Of a stretch of 12,408 bases of DNA, positions 1 through 5,471 are shown piece after piece (the first letter of the stretch is position 1; every line of letters starts with the position of its first letter). The translations under genes and the position numbers were made by a program. The DNA is from Caldifarciminota bacterium (lineage in GTDB: Bacteria > Hydrothermota > Hydrothermia > S141-80), in NCBI GenBank assembly GCA_015490255.1, contig WFYF01000092.1, forward strand, positions 1 through 12,408. The letters are read 5' to 3'. The notes under the pieces are model-generated. The model ran no database searches and had not been told where the DNA came from. It saw only the letters and a list, made by a program, of their open reading frames with translations.

Positions 1-110
1 CGTTTCTGCTTCCCGAAACACCGCGCGTGCCCAATACCCCCCGAGACGTTTCCAGAAGGAAACGTCTCGGGGGGTATTGGGCACGCGCGGTGTTTCGGGA
101 AGCAGAAACG
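1..110. repeat. Perfect 53-bp inverted repeat with 4-nt loop at the window edge
   Basis: Positions 1-53 are the exact reverse complement of positions 58-110, with the loop AGAA at 54-57. No mismatch was found in 53 pairs. The outer end coincides with base 1, so the arm may continue outside the window. The right arm begins exactly where the recognisable transposase reading frame stops making sense (around 110). Either this is a very long genuine hairpin or, more likely, a foldback artefact at a contig end. It is far longer than a terminator stem. Confidence 0.9.
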
Positions 111-227
111 GGCAGTTTCCCGTATACTACCCGTGCGCTGACAGACTTCCACGACCTTGCGTCTGGCGAAGGATGGATCTTTCCTCACGGCCTTCAGCTC
201 CTTGTAGGTGACCGGACTGATCAACAC
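58..227 (-). pseudogene. N-terminal helix-turn-helix fragment of an IS transposase
   Basis: From a GTG at 227 (or TTG at 224) the minus strand encodes about 40 residues beginning VLISPVTYKELKAVRKDPSF and continuing with RRKVVEVCQRTGSIRETAR. This resembles the N-terminal helix-turn-helix of DDE transposases of the IS481/IS630/IS3 type, which usually continue with a second helix such as SRNTVRKW. After residue 40 (position 108) the frame enters the 53-bp palindrome and stops resembling a transposase. A +1 frame there gives SRNT, hinting at a frameshift or small deletion. The catalytic DDE domain is absent. The gene points the same way as the cytochrome operon and lies just downstream of it. The family is a motif-level guess; the fragment could be real, degraded, or broken by misassembly. 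Confidence 0.5.
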
Positions 228-258
228 CCCATGCGATTCCCCGAGGAATCGCATGGGG
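227..258. repeat. Perfect 14-bp hairpin at the transposase start
   Basis: Arms CCCCATGCGATTCC (227-240) and GGAATCGCATGGGG (245-258) pair perfectly around the loop CCGA. In a minus-strand transcript the hairpin ends at the candidate GTG start and one base before the TTG alternative. It would hide the G-rich stretch that could serve as ribosome binding site. This placement suggests a brake on transposase translation, as known for some insertion sequences, although here that is inferred from position only. Confidence 0.8.
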
Positions 259-296
259 ACCCCGTGAATTCTGGTTCATACCGGCTCAGGGGGTAA

Positions 297-324
297 ATTT
301 TATGCATCTCTGCTGTTCTTTCAA
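297..324 (-). promoter_or_regulatory. Candidate sigma70-type promoter for the transposase
   Basis: Read on the minus strand, TTGAAA (319-324) and TAAAAT (297-302) are separated by 16 nt. Each box matches five of six consensus positions. The predicted transcript would start near 290, carry the 227-258 hairpin in its leader, and run into the helix-turn-helix fragment. The promoter sits between the two related hairpins in AT-rich DNA unlike the operon. No transcription data support it. Confidence 0.45.
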
Positions 325-346
325 CCCACATCCACGTGAAAGGGGT

Positions 347-377
347 CCCCACGGGATTTTAAAAAAATCCCGTGGGG
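347..377. repeat. Perfect 14-bp hairpin related to the 227-258 hairpin
   Basis: Arms CCCCACGGGATTTT (347-360) and AAAATCCCGTGGGG (364-377) pair perfectly around AAA. Together with flanking bases, GGGGTCCCCACGGGATT (342-358, plus strand) matches GGGGTCCCCATGCGATT (246-262, minus strand) at 15 of 17 positions. The two hairpins are therefore inverted diverged copies about 80 bases apart, a REP/BIME-like or mobile-element-end arrangement. Neither side has a U-tract outside the stem, so a terminator role is not favoured. Confidence 0.75.
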
Positions 378-404
378 TGTATTCCCTTCCGTAATCCAGC
401 GCCT

Positions 405-438
405 CAGGAGGTGGGTCAGTTTTTAGTGTAATACTACA
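405..438 (-). mobile_element. Possible IS terminus beginning TGT
   Basis: On the minus strand from 438 the sequence starts TGTAGTATTACAC and continues through AAAACTGACCCACC. A 5'-TGT terminus followed by this type of sequence is common at ends of IS481-like elements. It lies just past the end of the cytochrome operon and upstream of the transposase promoter and start, the correct order for a left end. The opposite end and target duplication are outside the window, so the boundary is tentative. Confidence 0.35.
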
Positions 439-455
439 GGTTTTTTGACAAGCCC

Positions 456-475
456 AAAACCTCCGGTGAGGGAGG
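456..475 (-). terminator. Weak candidate intrinsic terminator of the operon
   Basis: Six bases after the TAG of the 8-heme cytochrome gene, the minus strand carries CCTCC (475-471), a 6-nt loop and GGAGG (464-460), followed by TTTT (459-456). The stem is only 5 bp and the T-run only four, so termination may be partial. Read-through would enter the putative IS, which is transcribed in the same direction. Confidence 0.35.
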
Positions 476-481
476 ATCGGC

Positions 482-1315
482 CTATTGATCCTCGTGGCAC
501 GCGTCGCAGATCCCCGAAGGGTCCGTGATCAGGAAATAGCGATAGGGTGTCCCGTGGGGGCTGTGACAGCTGGCACAGGTGAGTTTCTCGGATTCCATGG
601 GATGACGGCTCACGGGGTGGACCCCCTCCTGATAGCGCTCCGGATCGTGGCACTGGGAGCACAGCAGACGGACCGAACTCCGCAGAAGTTTTGCCCGTCG
701 GGTTGCATGGGGGTCGTGGCACATGGAGCAGTCACTCACCCCGAAAGGCGCGTGGGGATGATCCACAGACTCGTCAAAATCGTGACAGTCTTCACACACC
801 TCCCGGGTGATGGCCGGTTTTTCGTGGCAGGACGCGCAGTCTTCTTCCTCCACCGGGGAATGGACCACATCCAGATTGGCCCATGTGCCCACGGTGGTGT
901 GGCACTCCCCGCAGGTGTCCGGCCGATCCAGATCAAAGTTGTGACACCCCTTGCAGGTGTGGGTCAGGCGTCCCTCCGGATGCGGCGATATCCTTTTCCC
1001 TCCCCACCGGTTGTGGGAAGACGGGAAGGAGATCACCGTGCGGGTCTCCGTCCGCTTTTCCCCCTCGGGGGAAAGATAGAGGATCTGAAAGGTGTTGGGC
1101 CCCCGCTCCACCTTGATGCGGAAATGAACATACCGGCCCTTTTTGAACTTCCGGATCACCATATCGGAAGGGCTGACCTCTGCATCCTCCGCTCGCACCA
1201 CCACATAGGTCACCCCACCCCGGACCCGCTGGGAGTCTCCGGGGGAGAGCACCTGTGCGTGCCCCAGGGCGATCAGGGCGAATAGGAGCGCGCTTCGTGA
1301 CAGGCCGTGCTGCAT
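482..1315 (-). CDS. Secreted 8-heme c-type cytochrome with N-terminal beta domain
   Basis: Predicted exported electron carrier of 277 residues, the last gene of the operon. Residues 1-20 form a signal peptide (hydrophobic run, GHA cleavage-type end). Residues about 22-100 contain no Cys and look beta-rich, possibly an Ig-like or carbohydrate-binding fold; no family was recognised. Eight CXXCH motifs follow from Cys121 to Cys273: CKGCH, CGECH, CASCH, CEDCH, CSMCH, CSQCH, CASCH and CDACH. Several sit in doubled-CXXCH units with intervening PHA/PHG histidines that could be distal ligands. The start at 1315 is set by the purine-rich site GGGAGGAGGG 8 nt upstream and by the signal peptide. It overlaps the preceding 11-heme gene by 43 bases. 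A surface or extracellular terminal carrier is likely from context; the electron acceptor is unknown. Confidence 0.88.
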   Translation of the reverse strand: MQHGLSRSALLFALIALGHAQVLSPGDSQRVRGGVTYVVVRAEDAEVSPSDMVIRKFKKGRYVHFRIKVERGPNTFQILYLSPEGEKRTETRTVISFPSSHNRWGGKRISPHPEGRLTHTCKGCHNFDLDRPDTCGECHTTVGTWANLDVVHSPVEEEDCASCHEKPAITREVCEDCHDFDESVDHPHAPFGVSDCSMCHDPHATRRAKLLRSSVRLLCSQCHDPERYQEGVHPVSRHPMESEKLTCASCHSPHGTPYRYFLITDPSGICDACHEDQ

Positions 1316-2244
1316 TGTTTTTTCCCTCCTCCCGAGGGCAGGATTTCAAGGGGCAGGATCCAGCCGGTTTCCCCGAAGGGGACCTTGCGGCGGATGAGGC
1401 GTTCCTGATCGCTCCCGTGGGGGCTGTGGCACAGCGTGCAGATCCGCCCTTTTTTCCTCTGGACGTGCACCCTGTGGAGGCTTTTTCCCAGCGGTGTTCG
1501 GAAGGGGTCGCTCTCCCCGAACACCTCTTCCGCATCGTGACAGTCCCAGCACAGGGCATAGCGGAGCGGGGTGTAATACGCATAGGGGCCTTCCGGATAA
1601 TAGGCTTTGAGCAGGTGGACATCCCGGGAAGCGTGGGGGTCGTGGCAGTTCAGGCAGTCCTCTTCCGCGGGATCATGGGAATACCTGGAGAGCACCTCCT
1701 GCTGCACTTCCCGGTGACACTCAAAACACATCTCCGGAGAAGACGCTTTCAAATAGCCTTCCCTCGGGTTCCCGTGCACGTCGTGGCAGGAGGCACAGCT
1801 GGAGTCCGCCGGGGCATGCAGGGTGCGGTAAGAAAGGATCAGCACATCGGCATGGCACTCGCGGCAGAGGAGATAGGGTTTGTCCCGGAGAAGGTGATCA
1901 AAGGCCGAAGTGTGGGCGTTGTGACACAGGGCGCAGCCTTCCTCCTCAACGGGAGGATGAGCGTTGTCCGGATATTCCGGAACGTCGTGACACTCCTGAC
2001 ACAGTGCCGGGTCTTCTGAAACCAGACGGGTGGTGTGGGGAGACACATCCGGATCCTTCGGCAGGGGCTCCTGCATCTCCACCTCGTGGCACGCGGTGCA
2101 TCCCTCGTCCAGCGCGTCGTGCCGCACCCTCCCCCGGATCAGGTTCTCATGACACTTCAGGCAGACCGCATCCTCATTTTCTCCGGCCAGCAGTGGCGTT
2201 GCCGCACAGAGCGCGAGAAACAACCCCAGCCACCCTCGCTTCAT
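1273..2244 (-). CDS. Secreted 11-heme doubled-CXXCH cytochrome with terminal CX3CH
   Basis: A 323-residue exported cytochrome. Signal peptide residues 1-20 (MKRGWLGLFLALCAATPLLA). Ten canonical motifs follow: CLKCH, CTACH, CQECH, CALCH, CRECH, CASCH, CFECH, CLNCH, CWDCH and CTLCH. A C-terminal CSTACH (residues 311-316) is a CX3CH site. Repeats of the form GC..CHxxHxS...LL.....LC..CH are typical of the doubled-CXXCH family found in extracellular and periplasmic electron-transfer cytochromes. The start at 2244 has a strong AGGAAGGAGGA purine run directly upstream, and 36 bases separate it from the 15-heme gene. The last 43 bases overlap the 8-heme gene, and the CX3CH codons lie within this overlap. 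Likely a partner of the neighbouring 15- and 8-heme proteins outside the inner membrane; the exact location is inferred. Confidence 0.9.
   Translation of the reverse strand: MKRGWLGLFLALCAATPLLAGENEDAVCLKCHENLIRGRVRHDALDEGCTACHEVEMQEPLPKDPDVSPHTTRLVSEDPALCQECHDVPEYPDNAHPPVEEEGCALCHNAHTSAFDHLLRDKPYLLCRECHADVLILSYRTLHAPADSSCASCHDVHGNPREGYLKASSPEMCFECHREVQQEVLSRYSHDPAEEDCLNCHDPHASRDVHLLKAYYPEGPYAYYTPLRYALCWDCHDAEEVFGESDPFRTPLGKSLHRVHVQRKKGRICTLCHSPHGSDQERLIRRKVPFGETGWILPLEILPSGGGKKQCSTACHEARSYSP
1324..1333 (-). promoter_or_regulatory. Strong ribosome binding site inside an upstream gene
   Basis: The minus strand reads GGGAGGAGGG, then 8 A-rich bases, then the ATG of the 8-heme gene at 1315. The site lies within the coding sequence of the 11-heme gene (encoding its Gly-rich stretch before CSTACH). 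It fixes the downstream start and indicates independent re-initiation rather than simple run-on. Confidence 0.7.
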
Positions 2245-2280
2245 TCCTCCTTCCTTTGTCCAGCTCCGGACCGCCGGTTC

Positions 2281-4323
2281 TCAATAGGTTTCCGGATTGT
2301 GGTCTTCTCCGTGACAGGTCAGATAACAGGTTCCCTGCCGGTAACCGTCATCCTGGAACAGGAGCAACCCTGTGGAAGGGCTGGTGTCCACCACCGCGGG
2401 GTTGAAGGTGATCAGGTGAGGGCCGTCACTCCGGTGGGGGTTGTTGTGACATGTGGCGCACGCGGCCCTTTCCCGCCAGAGATGCAGCCAGTGAATCCGC
2501 TGCACGCCGTCCCCCATCCGGCTGACGAGCACGTTGGGATCGTGGCACTTGAAACACAGGGCATAGTCCGCCGTGCTGAAGGCGTTGGGGTCCGTGGTGA
2601 CGTACTGGCGTTCCAGCAGGCGCGGATAATCCGAACCGTGGGGACCCGCGGGGTCCGTCCCGCCATTTTGGGTGCCGGTGTTGTTGTTGTGGCAGTCCGT
2701 GCAATACACCAGGTCGTTTTCGGTCCATCCATTATACAGGGTGGGCATGGCCCCGTCATAGGCCCCGGGCTTGTGGACAGGGTGATAAGAGACTGCCGAG
2801 AACAGCTCCCTCCGGATGGTCTCATGGCAGCCCAGGCAGACCTGATATTGCTTCGTGGCCGAGTCCACCACCGTGCTGTCCACATCCACCCCCGGCACGC
2901 CGTAGAGCTCGGGGTTCACGGTGGGGGCGCTTCCGGGCTGATTCATGGTCCCGGCCTCGGCCTTGTGGGTGTTGTGACAGGCCACACACACCCCGTGGTG
3001 GGTGTAGGGCTTGGTGGCCTCCACTTCATACACGGGCGATGCCGGGCCGTCGGCATCGTGGCACACCGCGCAGACCGAATCTGGCTCAGCCACGAGCATA
3101 TAGGGGAAGGCCGTATCCGAGGGGTTGTTCGCCCACCCATGCACCCAGTGGCAGTTGTAGCAGCTCCCCCGCAGGGACGCAGGCAGGGGCTGGTTGAACA
3201 CGCCCCAGGAAGTGTCCCGCGGGGAAAGCAGGGTGTCGCTTCCGGGGGAACTCAGATGGGCATAACGGGTTCCATACACCCCACCCCCGGGCCACAGCGC
3301 ACCGTTCGCGGCGTCCAGATGAATCCCGTTTCCCGTGAACACGTGACACTGGGTGCAGATGCTGTCCATGCTCACATACAGCAGATTGCCGTCACCGGGC
3401 CCCGGCTGCTTGAGCAGGAAGGTGTCGCCGGGCTCCACCGGGAAGGCCAGGGAATCCGGATCCCAGTTCAGCGTGGTGCTGGTGTTGGACTGGACCGTGC
3501 GATACTGATACCACTTCAGCGTGTCCGTGCCGGTGCGGTCCAGAATCCACACCTCCCAGCCCACAAACTGGTTGGGGGTCCAGTTTGCGGCGTTGTCTGT
3601 GAGGGACACCCGCGTACCCGAAGAGGCCACCCCTTTGATGCTCCGGGTGGAATAGCCGTAATGGACGCTGTGGCAGGAGATGCACTTCACCGTGTCACCG
3701 AACACGGGCAACCCGGGAGGATGCCGGAAGTCAGACGAAGCGGGAAGGACCGCCCGAACGGGGTGAGAGCCCCACACCGTATCGGGAACCTGCATGTTGT
3801 GGCAGTCACCGCATTGATCTCCTCGTCTCCGAATGTTGGCGTTCGCCGTGACGGCGCGCTGGCCCCGGGTGGTGTGACAGGCTCCGCACAGCGAATCCGC
3901 CTCCACCCGGAGGAAGGGCACAACGGCCTGGGAATGCTGATCGTGACAGGTGGAACACACCACGGCGGAGTCCGGGAAGGAGGGGTTGTGTTCCAGGCGG
4001 GCCCGCACCTCGGGATGGGTGGGCTTCACCGCCTCCCAGGTGGGGTTCACGCTGTTCACGTTGAACCGGTGGGTAGTGCCGGAGACTCCGGGAGTGGCTC
4101 CCGTCTGGCCGGTGATCACAAAGCGCTCTGCATCGCCGCCGGGCTGATGGCAGCTCTGACACAGAGAGACGTTGGTGGAAAATTGCGAAAGCCCCACCGC
4201 ACCCAGTGCGTTGTGAATATCGTGGCACACCCGGCACTCATAGGTGTGAGGAGCGTCCGTCGCCCCGGCCACTCCCGTCCACCCCATCGCCAGAACCCAG
4301 CCCGCAAACCACCCCTTCTTCAT
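2281..4323 (-). CDS. Large secreted 15-heme cytochrome with inserted beta domain
   Basis: A 680-residue exported cytochrome, the largest protein in the window. Residues 1-20 form a signal peptide. Fourteen canonical CXXCH motifs are present (CRVCH at 30 through CATCH near 630), plus CYLTCH, a CX3CH site, at 666-671. Hemes 6 (214-218) and 7 (323-327) are separated by a Cys-free insertion, about 229-310. Its pattern VSLTDNAANWTPNQFVGWEV and later QSNTSTTLNW resembles a small beta repeat seen in surface and phage-tail-type proteins. The final segment (C..CHNNPHRSDGP...LI.F...CX3CHGEDH) resembles the end of the 11-heme protein, suggesting common ancestry of the modules. The ribosome site AAGGAGGG overlaps the stop of the upstream propeller gene, 13 bases apart. 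Size and sequence are consistent with an outer-surface or extracellular conduit cytochrome; location and partners are inferred. Confidence 0.9.
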   Translation of the reverse strand: MKKGWFAGWVLAMGWTGVAGATDAPHTYECRVCHDIHNALGAVGLSQFSTNVSLCQSCHQPGGDAERFVITGQTGATPGVSGTTHRFNVNSVNPTWEAVKPTHPEVRARLEHNPSFPDSAVVCSTCHDQHSQAVVPFLRVEADSLCGACHTTRGQRAVTANANIRRRGDQCGDCHNMQVPDTVWGSHPVRAVLPASSDFRHPPGLPVFGDTVKCISCHSVHYGYSTRSIKGVASSGTRVSLTDNAANWTPNQFVGWEVWILDRTGTDTLKWYQYRTVQSNTSTTLNWDPDSLAFPVEPGDTFLLKQPGPGDGNLLYVSMDSICTQCHVFTGNGIHLDAANGALWPGGGVYGTRYAHLSSPGSDTLLSPRDTSWGVFNQPLPASLRGSCYNCHWVHGWANNPSDTAFPYMLVAEPDSVCAVCHDADGPASPVYEVEATKPYTHHGVCVACHNTHKAEAGTMNQPGSAPTVNPELYGVPGVDVDSTVVDSATKQYQVCLGCHETIRRELFSAVSYHPVHKPGAYDGAMPTLYNGWTENDLVYCTDCHNNNTGTQNGGTDPAGPHGSDYPRLLERQYVTTDPNAFSTADYALCFKCHDPNVLVSRMGDGVQRIHWLHLWRERAACATCHNNPHRSDGPHLITFNPAVVDTSPSTGLLLFQDDGYRQGTCYLTCHGEDHNPETY

Positions 4324-4336
4324 GGGTGTCCCTCCT

Positions 4337-5338
4337 TCACGGGATCACCACCCGGAACTTCCGGGCGGTTCCGTCCCCGGGTTCCCAGAGGAGCCAGTAG
4401 TGCCCTGGAACAAGCCGAACCCGGAAGGACGCAGGCACTCCCACAGTCCGTCTGACGACCGTCCGGCCCAGCACATCCAGCACCTGAACCCTGCCGGAAG
4501 GCGCCTGAAATTCCAGCACGCCGCGGCGAACGGTATAGCGAAAAGCCCCCTCCCGGACGGGGAGATATTCTTGCCGGATCACCGAGAGCGAGTCCAGCGG
4601 GAGCACGCCCTCCGGAGCCCCCAGGCTCACCACCCAGGGGGTTCCCCGCCAGGCCGGAAGGAGAGCCACATTGCCGCCCACCCCGAGGGAATCCTCTGCC
4701 AGCAGGGTTCCCTGATAGGCGTGGACCGTCACCACCACCGGCCGGGCGGCATCCAGAATCAGCAGGGTGGAATCCGCCGGATTGTGCTGCATGTCCACCC
4801 CCACCACCACGCCAGAGGGCAGATCCACAGCGTTCAGAAAGCGGCCGTGCAGGTCAAAGCGCACCAGGCGCATTTTCATTCCCAGAAAACCCGACGACGT
4901 GCGGTCCAGCACCCACCACTCGCTGCCCACCGCCAGCAGGTCCCGGGGGATGGTGAGTCCGGGCAGAGTCATCTGCTCCACGGCATTCCCTTCCACAAGC
5001 ACCAGGTTGCCCGCGGCATCCATCAGGGCCGTCCCTCCTGCATACGGGACCATTTCCCGGATCACTCCGAGCCCTTCCGGAAGGGAACGGGACACCAGCC
5101 GGTTGCCCTGGAGGTCCCACCGTTCCAGCACCCGGCGGGCCGCATCAAACACCCACAGCGTGCCGTCCTGTGCAAAAGCGATGTGGGAAGGCCTCCCATT
5201 CGGAAGGGGGAACGTCCGGGTTGTGCCCCCCTGATGGGCAAGCACCACCCGGTTGGGCCGGGTTTCAAGAAGGGCTCTCCAGGGGCCCTGGACCGCACCG
5301 TCCACCGGGACGGCCATCCAGATGGCGAGCAGCATCAT
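4337..5338 (-). CDS. Secreted beta-propeller-like protein with T9SS-type C-terminal tail
   Basis: A 333-residue protein with no CXXCH motif. The start at 5338 is chosen because GGGAGGTGA precedes it by 4 bases and gives a signal peptide (MMLLAIWMAVPVDGA); a longer in-frame start at 5401 lacks these. Residues about 30-260 hold weak repeats such as PSHIAFAQDGTLWVFDAARR and WWVLDRTSSGFLGMKMRLVR, typical of beta-propeller blades. Residues about 262-333 contain VQVLDVLGRTVVRR, LVPGHYWLLW and ARKFRVVIP. This matches the general pattern of type A C-terminal sorting domains of type IX secretion cargo (v.vyd..G..v....l..G.Y.l......k.vv). It opens the second gene block and is followed after 13 bases by the 15-heme gene, so a surface scaffold or partner of these cytochromes is plausible. 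Whether T9SS exists in this organism cannot be judged here. Confidence 0.8.
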   Translation of the reverse strand: MMLLAIWMAVPVDGAVQGPWRALLETRPNRVVLAHQGGTTRTFPLPNGRPSHIAFAQDGTLWVFDAARRVLERWDLQGNRLVSRSLPEGLGVIREMVPYAGGTALMDAAGNLVLVEGNAVEQMTLPGLTIPRDLLAVGSEWWVLDRTSSGFLGMKMRLVRFDLHGRFLNAVDLPSGVVVGVDMQHNPADSTLLILDAARPVVVTVHAYQGTLLAEDSLGVGGNVALLPAWRGTPWVVSLGAPEGVLPLDSLSVIRQEYLPVREGAFRYTVRRGVLEFQAPSGRVQVLDVLGRTVVRRTVGVPASFRVRLVPGHYWLLWEPGDGTARKFRVVIP

Positions 5339-5342
5339 GATC

Positions 5343-5351
5343 TCACCTCCC
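5343..5351 (-). promoter_or_regulatory. Ribosome binding site deciding the propeller start
   Basis: GGGAGGTGA on the minus strand lies 4 bases before the ATG at 5338. It supports that start over the upstream in-frame ATG at 5401, which would remove the signal peptide from the N-terminus. Confidence 0.7.
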
Positions 5352-5413
5352 TTCCCCCCTCCCGGTGCAAAAATCTTGCCATCGCGTTTCCCGGGCCACA
5401 CCTTCCGGCGGTC

Positions 5414-5456
5414 TCATTTTCGGGACGGAACTCCGGGGTGTCATGTCGTTTTCGGG
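5414..5456. repeat. Two 11-bp direct repeats in the 133-base operon gap
   Basis: TCATTTTCGGG (5414-5424) and TCGTTTTCGGG (5446-5456) differ at one base and start 32 bases apart, about three helical turns. They lie in the only sizeable gap of the operon (5339-5471). No clear promoter or terminator was found in this gap. They could be an operator for a second transcription unit, or coincidence. Confidence 0.3.
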
Positions 5457-5471
5457 TTCATCCAGGCTGAC

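Noticed and set aside
27..296. Plus-strand frame of 89 codons at the left end
   Set aside because: It runs through the palindrome and the complement of the helix-turn-helix fragment; the minus strand carries the recognisable protein pattern.
347..377. Hairpin as the operon's main intrinsic terminator
   Set aside because: The A/T run is inside the stem and loop, not after it, on either strand; it also lies over 100 bases past the stop and past the possible IS end.
1..480. CRISPR array or attachment site
   Set aside because: The repeats are hairpins of different sequence and irregular spacing, with no direct repeat-spacer series, and no tRNA or integrase is present.
1297..1314. CX3CH in the 11-heme protein as a sequencing indel
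   Set aside because: The frame continues to a stop only a few codons later, the overlap with the next gene is coherent, and the 15-heme protein has the same kind of terminal site.
2035..4455. Plus-strand open frame of about 800 codons opposite the 15-heme gene
   Set aside because: It is antisense to a gene with 15 ordered heme motifs and a signal peptide; it is low-complexity His/Gly/Val-rich, as expected for the complement of CXXCH-rich coding DNA, and has no domain signature.
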